Of a DNA stretch of 35,324 bases, positions 8,721 through 16,644 are shown piece after piece. The position numbers and the translations under genes are program-made. Positions within the stretch are counted from its first letter, which is position 1; the number at the start of each line of letters is the position of its first letter. Source of the stretch: Lachnospiraceae bacterium UBA3820 (GTDB lineage Bacteria > Bacillota > Clostridia > Lachnospirales > Lachnospiraceae); assembly GCA_002369325.1 (NCBI GenBank), contig DFDU01000110.1, forward strand, positions 1 to 35,324, given 5' to 3'. A model generated the notes under the pieces. It worked only from the letters and a program-made list of their open reading frames with translations, ran no database searches and was not told the DNA's origin.

Positions 8721-9947
8721 ATGATAGATTTGTCGTTTGAAAAGATAAAAGAATTATCAAAAGAATACGGCGATTCGTTCTATGTTTTGGATTCGGACGT
8801 CTTTAAAGATAATTGTGAAAAATTATTGGATTCATTTAAGCAATATTATGAAAAGACCAATCTTGCTTATTCGTATAAGACAAATTATATTCCTAAGCTC
8901 GTAAAAATCATAAATGATAACGGTGGCTTTGCCGAAGTAGTTTCAGGTATGGAGCTTTGCATAGCCGAACGAACAGGTGTCAGGCCTAAAATGATATTTT
9001 GGAACGGACCGGTTAAATCAAAGAAGGAAGCTGAAAGATTTTTGATTTCCGGTGGAACAATAAATGTTGATTCGTACTCTGAGTTTTTGACAGTTTGTGA
9101 AATTGCAAAGAAACATAAAAATGATATAATTAATATAGGCGTAAGATGCAATTATGACATTGGCGACGGTGTGATTTCGAGATTCGGTTTGGATGTGGAA
9201 AAAGATGAGTTCAATAAAATATTTGAAATGATTTTATCAATTGATAATATTGAACTTAAATCACTGCAGGCACATTTTGCAAACAGGAATTATAAATATT
9301 GGAATGAAAAAGCAAAGGGTATGATTTCTGTTTATGACAAAATTGTTGCTACATATGGTTTAAGGCCTTCGTTCCTTGATCTTGGCGGAGGTATTTCGGG
9401 TGATATGCCGGATTCCTTAAGAGAACAGTTGAAATTGGATAGGTTTTCTTTTGATGACTATGCCGGGCGTGCAGCAACGGTTTTTTCGGAGTATTTCAGA
9501 GATAAAAAAGACATACCTTGGCTTATTATAGAACCCGGTACGGCAGTTGCGGCCAATTGCATGAGATATGTATGTAAGGTTGAAACTATAAAAGATATAA
9601 GAGGAAAAATAATTATTACAACAAACGGTTCTCAAAAAAATATAAGTATGTCCGGAATTAATCCGCCTATGCAGGTTGTCGGCTGTGAGGGTGAAAAACT
9701 CAATTGTGAAAAAGCGGATATAGCCGGATATACATGTATAGAATCGGATTATTTATATAAAAATTATTGCGGCAAGATAGGTGTGGGAGACTATCTGGTT
9801 TTCGGTAGTTGCGGTTCGTACTCCGTTGTAATGAAACCACCGTTTATTTTTCCGAATGTTCCTGTGATAGATATAAGTTCGGGAAAAACAGAATTAATAA
9901 AAAGAGCCGAAAAATATGAAGATATATTCACTACATATAACTTCTGA
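8721..9947 (+). CDS. Fold-III PLP decarboxylase, DapDC/ODC family
   Basis: A 408-residue protein of the Orn/DAP/Arg decarboxylase 2 family (alanine-racemase-like barrel plus beta domain). The PLP lysine is K53 in AYSYKTN. The glycine-rich phosphate loop LDLGGGISG is at 219-227. The IIEPGTAVAANC segment binds the cofactor, and CIESD (339-343) matches the C-E-S-x-D-like motif contributed from the other subunit in diaminopimelate decarboxylase. Such enzymes decarboxylate D-configured or basic amino acids; substrates include meso-diaminopimelate, ornithine, arginine and carboxynorspermidine. True lysine-pathway LysA is less likely because the gene is inside a glycan operon, starts 4 bases after the aldolase and is divergent. 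It could equally be a racemase-like or non-decarboxylating relative. Confidence 0.8.
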   Translation: MIDLSFEKIKELSKEYGDSFYVLDSDVFKDNCEKLLDSFKQYYEKTNLAYSYKTNYIPKLVKIINDNGGFAEVVSGMELCIAERTGVRPKMIFWNGPVKSKKEAERFLISGGTINVDSYSEFLTVCEIAKKHKNDIINIGVRCNYDIGDGVISRFGLDVEKDEFNKIFEMILSIDNIELKSLQAHFANRNYKYWNEKAKGMISVYDKIVATYGLRPSFLDLGGGISGDMPDSLREQLKLDRFSFDDYAGRAATVFSEYFRDKKDIPWLIIEPGTAVAANCMRYVCKVETIKDIRGKIIITTNGSQKNISMSGINPPMQVVGCEGEKLNCEKADIAGYTCIESDYLYKNYCGKIGVGDYLVFGSCGSYSVVMKPPFIFPNVPVIDISSGKTELIKRAEKYEDIFTTYNF

Positions 9948-9971
9948 AAAAAGTAAGGATGGTGGACAAAG

Positions 9972-10892
9972 ATGAAATATCCGTTGGAAGAAAGATTGAT
10001 ATGGTTTAAAAAGAATCTGGTTCCGATTAAGGACGCAAAAATAATGGCATATTCACCTACGGCACAATTCGGATTAAATGTTTTCGAAGGTATTCCGTGT
10101 TATTGGAATGATAAGGAGAATAAGATGTATGCGTTCCGGCTTGAGGATCATTACAACCGGCTGATTAAGTCAGCGACACTTTTGCAAATGGATTGTCCTT
10201 ATACGAAAGAACAAATGAAGAATGCACTTGAAGAAGCTGTTAATGCAAATGATTATAAAGAAAATTTATCGGTAAGGCAAACCTTGTTTATTGATGATTT
10301 TGGATCCTGGGGAAGTGAAGGCCCTACGGAAATGTTTGTTGTGCCTACGCCGAGAACTCTTAACAGTTCGGAATATAAACAAAAAGGGTTGAAGGTATGC
10401 GTTTCGTCCTGGAGAAGAATTTCGGATAATACACTATCGCCGAGGATAAAGTGTGGAGCAAATTACATAAACAGTAGAATGGGTCAGCGCGAAGCCATAA
10501 GAAATGGCTATAATACCTGCATTTTTATGAATGAGAACAATAAAATGTCGGAAGGACCGGGAAGCTGCTTGTTTATGGTTAAAAACAATACCTTAATCAC
10601 ACCGGTTTTAACCGATTCGGTTCTTGAAAGCATAACACGTGATTCGGTTATTACAATTGCAAAAGATAAAGGCATAAGTGTGGAAGAAAGATCTGTTGAC
10701 AGAACTGAACTATATACAGCCGATGAAATTTTTATGTGTGGTTCGGCTATGGAAATCACACCGGTTATAAGTGTTGATGGTTATGAAATAACTGACTCCG
10801 AGGGTGAGATAACTGGCGAGATTCATGACACATATTTGAAAGCAGCATATCACGAGGATAAGCAGTATGAGCATTGGGTAAGCGCTGTGTAA
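9972..10892 (+). CDS. Class IV PLP aminotransferase, IlvE/DAAT-like
   Basis: A 306-residue fold-IV aminotransferase, the usual length of IlvE. The PLP lysine is K160 in SPRIKCGANYINS, the standard position, and the N-terminal VFEGIPCYW and RLEDHYNRL segments match the family. Family members transaminate branched-chain keto acids, D-amino acids or aminodeoxychorismate. The upstream binding site is GGTGG about eight bases from ATG. A housekeeping IlvE would more often sit with ilv genes. Here it is the last gene of the glycan-linked set, 24 bases after the PLP decarboxylase, suggesting it aminates a keto product from that pathway. A plain branched-chain aminotransferase cannot be excluded. Confidence 0.82.
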   Translation: MKYPLEERLIWFKKNLVPIKDAKIMAYSPTAQFGLNVFEGIPCYWNDKENKMYAFRLEDHYNRLIKSATLLQMDCPYTKEQMKNALEEAVNANDYKENLSVRQTLFIDDFGSWGSEGPTEMFVVPTPRTLNSSEYKQKGLKVCVSSWRRISDNTLSPRIKCGANYINSRMGQREAIRNGYNTCIFMNENNKMSEGPGSCLFMVKNNTLITPVLTDSVLESITRDSVITIAKDKGISVEERSVDRTELYTADEIFMCGSAMEITPVISVDGYEITDSEGEITGEIHDTYLKAAYHEDKQYEHWVSAV

Positions 10893-10946
10893 ACTGCGTT
10901 AAGAACCTCATATTTAAAGATATTAAAAGAAAGGAAAAATAAAACT

Positions 10947-12317
10947 ATGACAAAGGAAATCCCTTACAAAATTTATCTTGAAGAATCGGAGATGCCAAAG
11001 CAGTGGTATAATTTAAGAGCTGATATGGTAAATAAGCCTGCACCGCTTCTTAATCCGGGAACGCTTAAGCCTATGACGGCAGAAGAGCTTGCTCCTGTAT
11101 TTTGCGATGAACTTATAAAGCAGGAACTTGATGATACCACTCCTTATTTTGACATACCTGAGGAGATACTCAATTTTTATAAAATGTATCGTCCGTCACC
11201 GCTTGTAAGAGCATATTGCCTTGAGGAAAAGCTTCAGACACCTGCAAAGATTTATTATAAGTTTGAAGGAAACAATACGAGCGGAAGCCATAAGCTTAAT
11301 TCTGCAATAGCTCAGGCTTATTATGCGAAAAAACAGGGCTTAAAGGGCGTTACAACAGAGACCGGAGCGGGTCAGTGGGGAACTGCACTTTCGATGGCAT
11401 GTTCTTATTTTGATCTGGATTGTAAGGTATTTATGGTTAAGGTTTCTTACGAGCAAAAGCCTTTCAGACGTGAGGTTATGAGAACCTACGGAGCTTCGGT
11501 TACTCCTTCGCCGTCAATGGATACCGAAGTTGGAAGAAAGATACTTGCAGCACATCCGGGAACCTCGGGAAGTCTTGGCTGTGCTATTTCGGAAGCTGTT
11601 GAGGTTGCAACATCAACAGAGGGCTACAGATATGTCCTCGGAAGTGTTTTAAATCAGGTATTGCTTCATCAGTCCGTAATCGGTCTTGAGGCAAAAGCCG
11701 CACTTGATAAATACGGCATAAAGCCTGATATTGTTATCGGCTGTGCAGGAGGCGGTTCGAACCTCGGAGGCCTTATCGCACCGTTTATGGGTGAGAAGAT
11801 TAAAAACGGAGCCGATTATAGAATTATCGCAGTTGAGCCTGCATCATGCCCAAGCTTTACAAGAGGAAAATATGCTTACGATTTCTGTGATACCGGTATG
11901 GTATGTCCTCTTGCCAAGATGTATACTCTCGGCAGCAACTTTATACCTGCTCCAAACCATGCGGGAGGTCTTCGTTATCATGGTATGAGCTCTACTCTTT
12001 CACAGCTTTATGATGATGGACTTATGGAGGCTGTATCCGTTCCTCAGACCGCAGTATTTGAAGCTGCAGAGCAGTTTGCCAGAGTTGAAGGAATTCTTCC
12101 TGCACCGGAAAGCTCACATGCAATTAAGGTTGCAATTGATGAAGCACTTAAGTGCAAGGAAACAGGTGAAGAAAAGACTATCGTATTCGGCCTTACCGGA
12201 ACAGGTTATTTTGACCTTGTTGCTTATGAAAAGTTCCATGACGGAAAGATGGAGGATTATATCCCTACGGATGAAGAACTTGCAGCATCATTCGCAACAC
12301 TGCCTGTAGTTGAGTAG
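10947..12317 (+). CDS. trpB: Tryptophan synthase beta chain-like, TrpB2 type
   Basis: A 456-residue protein of the long TrpB2 subfamily, which often stands without trpA. It joins indole and serine to tryptophan with PLP. The N-terminal extension to about residue 85, the PLP lysine K116 in GSHKLNSAIAQAYY, the ETGAGQWGTAL segment and the phosphate loop CAGGGSN are all present. The ending VFGLTGTGYFDL is typical. Base use is noticeably less AT-rich than the glycan genes on both sides, like that of metY and paaK, suggesting a well-expressed housekeeping gene. A gap of 54 bases with no clear terminator separates it from the aminotransferase gene. A hairpin terminator follows it. TrpB2 proteins can act as free indole salvage enzymes. 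Confidence 0.9.
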   Translation: MTKEIPYKIYLEESEMPKQWYNLRADMVNKPAPLLNPGTLKPMTAEELAPVFCDELIKQELDDTTPYFDIPEEILNFYKMYRPSPLVRAYCLEEKLQTPAKIYYKFEGNNTSGSHKLNSAIAQAYYAKKQGLKGVTTETGAGQWGTALSMACSYFDLDCKVFMVKVSYEQKPFRREVMRTYGASVTPSPSMDTEVGRKILAAHPGTSGSLGCAISEAVEVATSTEGYRYVLGSVLNQVLLHQSVIGLEAKAALDKYGIKPDIVIGCAGGGSNLGGLIAPFMGEKIKNGADYRIIAVEPASCPSFTRGKYAYDFCDTGMVCPLAKMYTLGSNFIPAPNHAGGLRYHGMSSTLSQLYDDGLMEAVSVPQTAVFEAAEQFARVEGILPAPESSHAIKVAIDEALKCKETGEEKTIVFGLTGTGYFDLVAYEKFHDGKMEDYIPTDEELAASFATLPVVE

Positions 12318-12337
12318 TTTAATATTTGGAAACAATG

Positions 12338-12372
12338 AACAGCCATTTAATTTTTAATTAAGTGGCTGTTTT
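12338..12372 (+). terminator. Rho-independent terminator after trpB2
   Basis: The arms AACAGCCATTTAATT and AATTAAGTGGCTGTT pair with one G-U, around a five-T loop, and a short T run follows. It sits 20 bases past the trpB2 stop and about 27 bases before the lipid kinase start. Confidence 0.8.
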
Positions 12373-12399
12373 AATAAAAAAAGATTTGAGGAAATATGC

Positions 12400-13368
12400 A
12401 TGTATTATTTTATTGTTAATATAAGCGGCGGAAGCGGTAAGGTAAAAAAGACGTGGATTCGGGTAAGAAATCAATTAAATAAAAGAAATGTTAAATATAA
12501 GGCGTTCCAAACCAAGGGACCGGAGCATGCAAAAGCCCTTGCCGGCAAGATTTCCGGTTTGAATGAAGACGATATCCACATAGTTGTGGTAGGTGGAGAC
12601 GGTACGATAAACGAAGTAATAAACGGTATCGGTAATTTTGAAAAAATAACATTATCTGTTATTCCGTCGGGCTCGGGAAATGACTTTGCAAGAGGCCTGG
12701 GCATTTCAAAGAATCCGATCGAGGCTTTGAACCGGATTCTTGATCCTAAGGGAGAAATAAAAAAGATAGATCTCGGATGCCTGACTGTAGCAGGCAAAAA
12801 GAGACTTTTTGGAATAAGCAGCGGAATAGGCCTTGATGCCATAGTTTGTAAAAAAGCACTTGATTCAAAGATAAAAAAAGTGCTTAACAAATTCAATATG
12901 GGCTCGCTTACTTATCTGATTCTTACCGTTATAAGTCTGTTTTCCATGCGTTATATAGATACTGAAATAGAGATATATGATGAGGAAGATGATACAAGCG
13001 GGCATACTTCGGACAGTAACGGTCTTGTACTAAAAGAAAAATTGAAATTAAACAAAATGATTTTTTCAGCCTTCATGAATGTGAAGGCCGAGGGCGGCGG
13101 CGTTCCCATGGCTCCCAATGCCTTATATGACGATGGAAAGCTTTCACTTTGCATAGCTTCAAATATATCAAAGCTCAATGCTTTTGTTAAATTGCCGATG
13201 CTTGTTATGGCTAAGCAGGAAAAGATAAAAGGTTTTGATTTGATAGATGCCAGAAAAGTGGTTGTAAAAATAAAAGAACCTGCAGTTGTACATGTTGACG
13301 GAGAATATGTCGGAGATGAAAAAGAGGTTACGGTTGAGGCAATCAAGGGAATTCTCCGTATTAAATAA
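12400..13368 (+). CDS. Diacylglycerol/lipid kinase family protein, YegS/BmrU-like
   Basis: A 322-residue protein with a DAGK catalytic domain. Hallmarks include VVVGGDGTINEVINGIG (about 62-78) as the nucleotide loop and IPSGSGNDFARGLGI (about 88-102). The C-terminal lobe ends with VVHVDGEY and VTVEAIKGILRI. An acidic insertion around residues 192-206 (DEEDDTSGH) is probably a surface loop. Family members phosphorylate diacylglycerol or related lipids at the membrane; in Gram-positive bacteria DgkB recycles diacylglycerol released by lipoteichoic acid synthesis. The start at 12400 follows GAGGAA with six-base spacing. It lies between two hairpins and so may be its own transcript, although no clear promoter was seen. 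Substrate is unproven. Confidence 0.88.
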   Translation: MYYFIVNISGGSGKVKKTWIRVRNQLNKRNVKYKAFQTKGPEHAKALAGKISGLNEDDIHIVVVGGDGTINEVINGIGNFEKITLSVIPSGSGNDFARGLGISKNPIEALNRILDPKGEIKKIDLGCLTVAGKKRLFGISSGIGLDAIVCKKALDSKIKKVLNKFNMGSLTYLILTVISLFSMRYIDTEIEIYDEEDDTSGHTSDSNGLVLKEKLKLNKMIFSAFMNVKAEGGGVPMAPNALYDDGKLSLCIASNISKLNAFVKLPMLVMAKQEKIKGFDLIDARKVVVKIKEPAVVHVDGEYVGDEKEVTVEAIKGILRIK

Positions 13369-13386
13369 CGGATAGAAAAACATGAT

Positions 13387-13427
13387 TCAAATATGCCTTT
13401 CAAGTGTTGTCTTGAAGGCATATTTGA
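13387..13427 (+). terminator. Strong hairpin after the lipid kinase gene, probable terminator
   Basis: TCAAATATGCCTTTCAAG and CTTGAAGGCATATTTGA form a 17-pair stem with one bulged T and a six-base loop. The following sequence is AT-rich but has no clean T run, so termination may be weak. It separates the lipid kinase from the second glycan block. Confidence 0.6.
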
Positions 13428-13480
13428 TATATACTTATAAACGTATTAATTAAAAATATAAAGTGTTGGAGGGATATAAA

Positions 13481-14563
13481 TTGAAATATGCATTAATCGG
13501 TTGCGGCAGAATTTCTCCGAATCATGTTATGGCTGCGAAGAATAATGATTTGGATATAGTTGCGCTTTGTGATATCAATAAAGAAAATGCCATAGATAAA
13601 ATAATCAAGTTTGATCTGGATTCCGATAAGGTGAAAATCTATGAGGATTACAAGGAGATGCTAAAAAACGAAAAACCGGATCTGGTTGCGATAGCTACGG
13701 AATCGGGCAAGCATGCGGCCATAGCTTTGGATTGTATAGAAGCAGGCTGCCATATCATCGTTGAAAAGCCTATAGCACTTTCCATAGCTGATGCAAATGC
13801 TATTATTAAGGCCGGAAAAGAGAAGGGCGTTCTGGTATGTGCCAATCATCAGAATCGTTTTAATAACAGTATTCAGGAAATAAAGAAAGCTATAGATAAA
13901 CGTCGTTTCGGAAAGCTTTTGCACGGTACGGCTCATGTACGCTGGGCAAGAGATCATGAGTATTATGACAGAGCTTCCTGGCGAGGAACCTGGGAGCAGG
14001 ACGGCGGCTGTCTTATGAATCAATGCATACATGATATTGATTTATTAAGATGGATGATGGGCGATGAAATCGATACGGTTTACGGAATGACGGACAGACT
14101 GGTGCATCATTATATAGAAGCTGAGGACCTTGGCATAGCGGTTGTGAAGTTTAAAAACGGAAGCTACGGAATAATCGAGGGAACAACAAATGTTTATCCG
14201 AAAAACCTTGAAGAAACTCTTTATATTTTCGGAGAGAAGGGAACGGTAAAAGCCGGCGGTGAGTCCGTAAATATAATCGAAGAATGGAATTTTTCGGATT
14301 GTTTCGGTGATGAGGAAAAGGTTAAAGAGGAATGCTCCGAAAATCCTCCGAACATCTACGGCTTCGGTCACTCAAAGCTGTATAAAAATGTAATTGGTGC
14401 AATTGAAGGAAAAGAAGAACTCCTTGTTGACGGTGAGGCAGGTAAAAGAGCCATGGAACTGGTTCTTGCAATATATAAATCGGCAGCGGAAAATCGTCCT
14501 GTTAAGCTTCCTCTCGATGAAAGCTGTTCAACAATGGATTTTGTTAAGAGGTTTGATGAATAA
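13481..14563 (+). CDS. Gfo/Idh/MocA-type dehydrogenase, WbpB/WlbA-like
   Basis: A 360-residue NAD-dependent oxidoreductase. The start is TTG at 13481, because GGAGGG lies 7-8 bases before it; this yields MKYALIGCGRIS with the Rossmann GxGxxx at residues 7-12. The second motif IVEKPIAL (93-100) and the active-site HDID with H184 in NQCIHDIDLLRW match the family. Among family members it best resembles WbpB/WlbA, which oxidise the C3 hydroxyl of UDP-N-acetylglucosaminuronic acid. The three genes downstream are the acyltransferase, aminotransferase and epimerase of that same pathway, which makes the assignment persuasive. It is 53 bases after the preceding hairpin and leads the second glycan operon. 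Confidence 0.85.
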   Translation: MKYALIGCGRISPNHVMAAKNNDLDIVALCDINKENAIDKIIKFDLDSDKVKIYEDYKEMLKNEKPDLVAIATESGKHAAIALDCIEAGCHIIVEKPIALSIADANAIIKAGKEKGVLVCANHQNRFNNSIQEIKKAIDKRRFGKLLHGTAHVRWARDHEYYDRASWRGTWEQDGGCLMNQCIHDIDLLRWMMGDEIDTVYGMTDRLVHHYIEAEDLGIAVVKFKNGSYGIIEGTTNVYPKNLEETLYIFGEKGTVKAGGESVNIIEEWNFSDCFGDEEKVKEECSENPPNIYGFGHSKLYKNVIGAIEGKEELLVDGEAGKRAMELVLAIYKSAAENRPVKLPLDESCSTMDFVKRFDE

Positions 14564-14584
14564 AAATCAGGGAGCGTTTTATAT

Positions 14585-15475
14585 ATGATATTTGATATAA
14601 GCGGTTTTAATCCGGAAAAATTTCATAACATTTCCGGAATGTCATACATTGGTAAGCCTAAATCAAGTACAGCAATGTATATTACTTTAAAGGTTGCGGA
14701 TTTACTGTCGCAGCTTGATAAGGTGGAAAACTGTCTTGTTTTTGTCGAAAAAGGAATGGATATATCAGAAAATCAGGACAAAAAAAATACCTTTGTTGTT
14801 TGCGATGACCCGAGACTTGAATATGCAAAATTTGCGGATTTTTATGCAAAAAAACGTTTCGAAAAAGAAAAAAGCATAAAGTATATTTTTTCTCCGCAGG
14901 GTTATTACATAAGCGAGGATTCGCATGTTGAATCCGATGCGTATATAGAACCGGGATGCGTTATAGGACCAAATGTGACAATAGGTAAAAATGCAAAAAT
15001 ATTAGCCAATAGCGTTATCAGAAGAGCCAGTATAGGCGATAATTTTTTATCTAATGAAAATGCGGTAATCGGTGCAAACGGTTTCACAATGGCCGAGGAT
15101 GAAAAAGGAAATAAAATAAGAATTCCGACCCTTGGAAGAGTTGTAATAGGCAATAATGTCGAAGTCGGTGTAAATGTTAATGTTTCGTGCGGTTCAAGTG
15201 ATGATACGATTATTGATGATAATGTAAAAATAGATGCGCTTGTTCATATAGGTCACGATGTTCATATTCATAAAAATGTAGAAATAACAGCAGGCGGAAT
15301 AATAGGCGGATTTGATGATTTGCATGAAAATTCGTATGTGGGTATAAATGCGACTTTAAGAAACAGAATAACCATCGGAAGCAATGCGGTGATCGGGATG
15401 GGTTCGACCGTTACAAAGTCTGTTGAAAATGACACCACGGTTGTCGGAAATCCTGCAAGAAAAATTGAAAGATAA
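14585..15475 (+). CDS. LpxD-like left-handed beta-helix acyltransferase (WbpD-type role)
   Basis: A 296-residue hexapeptide-repeat acyltransferase. Residues about 1-110 are a separate N-terminal domain similar in position to the uridine-binding domain of LpxD. From about 115 the protein shows I-G-x-N/x hexapeptide repeats building a left-handed helix. The LpxD-like insertion GANGFTMAEDEKGNKI precedes IPTLGRVVIG, and VHIGHDVHI contains the probable catalytic His (H224, aligned by eye with the LpxD AHN His). In the WbpB-E-D-I pathway this step N-acylates a 3-amino-uronic acid on UDP. Classical WbpD is a shorter acetyltransferase, so this may use a different acyl donor. There is no lipid A in a Gram-positive cell. 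Confidence 0.8.
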   Translation: MIFDISGFNPEKFHNISGMSYIGKPKSSTAMYITLKVADLLSQLDKVENCLVFVEKGMDISENQDKKNTFVVCDDPRLEYAKFADFYAKKRFEKEKSIKYIFSPQGYYISEDSHVESDAYIEPGCVIGPNVTIGKNAKILANSVIRRASIGDNFLSNENAVIGANGFTMAEDEKGNKIRIPTLGRVVIGNNVEVGVNVNVSCGSSDDTIIDDNVKIDALVHIGHDVHIHKNVEITAGGIIGGFDDLHENSYVGINATLRNRITIGSNAVIGMGSTVTKSVENDTTVVGNPARKIER

Positions 15476-15508
15476 TAAATATAAACATAGTTTACGGAGA
15501 GGGTTAAA

Positions 15509-16630
15509 ATGCGTTTTAGGGATTTGGGACTTCAATATGAAAACTTAAAATCTGAAATTGATTCGGCTATTAAAGAGGTATTGGAAAGCTCGTCCTTCAT
15601 ACTCGGAAAACAGGTGTCCGAATTGGAAGCAAAGCTTGCCGAATATGTTGGCAGAAAATATTGCGTTACATGTGCCAACGGAACCGATGCTTTACAGCTT
15701 GCTCTTATGATATGGGGTATCGGTCCGGGCGATGCGGTTTTTACTTCGGACTTTACATATTTTGCGTCAGCGGGAACATCTTCGATACTCGGGGCAACGC
15801 CTGTATTTGTTGATATTGATTTGGATACATTTAATATTTCGCCTGAGGCCCTGGAAAAAGCAATCATAAGAACTCTTGATGAAGGAAAGCTGGTTCCGAA
15901 GGTTGTAGTACCTGTTGATTTATTCGGACAGCCGGCAGATTATAATAAAATAATTCCTATTGCCCGAAAATACGGTTTAAAGATTCTTGAGGATGGGGCT
16001 CAGGGGTTCGGAGGAAGTATTGATGGAAAAAAAGCCTGTTCGTTCGGAGATATTTCAACTACATCATTCTTTCCGGCAAAACCTCTCGGATGCTACGGAG
16101 ACGGAGGTGCCGTATTTACGGATGATGAGGAGGTTGTGGAAAGACTTAAATCTATACGTGCACAGGGAAAGTCTCCCGTTGATAAATATGATAACAGAGA
16201 AATAGGTATGAACAGCAGACTTGACACACTTCAGGCTGCAATACTTTTACAGAAGCTTAAAGCATTTATTGAATATGAGCTTGATGCGGTAAATAAAGTG
16301 GCGGAAAGCTATACCGGAAAGCTTAATGAAAGATATGTAACACCGAAGGTGTTGGATGGCTTTTATTCGAGCTGGGCACAGTATACTATTCTTGTGAAAG
16401 ATGAAGAAGAAAGAAAGTCTATAATCGATAAATTAAAGGCAAACGATATACCGTCCATGATATATTATCCGAGAGGTCTTCATCAGCAAAAGGCCTACGA
16501 ATGGATGGAACTTACGGATGAATTATATCCTGACACCATGGAGGCAACGAAGAGGGTACTTAGTCTTCCGATGCATCCTTACCTTACCGAAGAAGATATT
16601 TGTAAAATTACGGAAGTGTTATTAAGCTAA
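15509..16630 (+). CDS. DegT/DnrJ/EryC1 sugar aminotransferase, WbpE-like
   Basis: A 373-residue PLP aminotransferase of the DegT/DnrJ/EryC1 family. It begins with FRDLGLQYENLKSEID, has the ANGTDALQLAL phosphate-site motif (about 55-65), EDGAQGFGG with the PLP Asp, and the Schiff-base lysine K191 in TSFFPAKPLGCYGDGG. These match WbpE, which transaminates the 3-keto group of UDP-2-acetamido-3-keto-glucuronic acid using glutamate. It sits between the WbpD-like and WbpI-like genes in a compact operon with a GGAGAGGG site. Alternative targets such as 4-keto sugars cannot be ruled out from sequence alone, but the surrounding set supports the 3-amino product. Confidence 0.87.
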   Translation: MRFRDLGLQYENLKSEIDSAIKEVLESSSFILGKQVSELEAKLAEYVGRKYCVTCANGTDALQLALMIWGIGPGDAVFTSDFTYFASAGTSSILGATPVFVDIDLDTFNISPEALEKAIIRTLDEGKLVPKVVVPVDLFGQPADYNKIIPIARKYGLKILEDGAQGFGGSIDGKKACSFGDISTTSFFPAKPLGCYGDGGAVFTDDEEVVERLKSIRAQGKSPVDKYDNREIGMNSRLDTLQAAILLQKLKAFIEYELDAVNKVAESYTGKLNERYVTPKVLDGFYSSWAQYTILVKDEEERKSIIDKLKANDIPSMIYYPRGLHQQKAYEWMELTDELYPDTMEATKRVLSLPMHPYLTEEDICKITEVLLS

Positions 16631-16644
16631 AAGGGGTTACATGC

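Noticed and set aside
8721..9947. Calling this gene lysA
   Set aside because: The PLP motifs fit the family, but its place in a glycan operon next to an aldolase makes lysine synthesis doubtful.
9972..10892. Calling this gene ilvE
   Set aside because: Family match is good, but there are no ilv or leu genes nearby and it ends a glycan-linked operon, so the symbol is left blank.
11731..12309. Two plus-strand open frames inside trpB2
   Set aside because: They are in another frame of a well conserved gene, without family resemblance or binding sites.
13463..13480. GTG at 13463 as the start of the WbpB-like gene
   Set aside because: It would place the GGAGGG binding site inside the coding region; TTG at 13481 has correct spacing and gives the usual family N-terminus.
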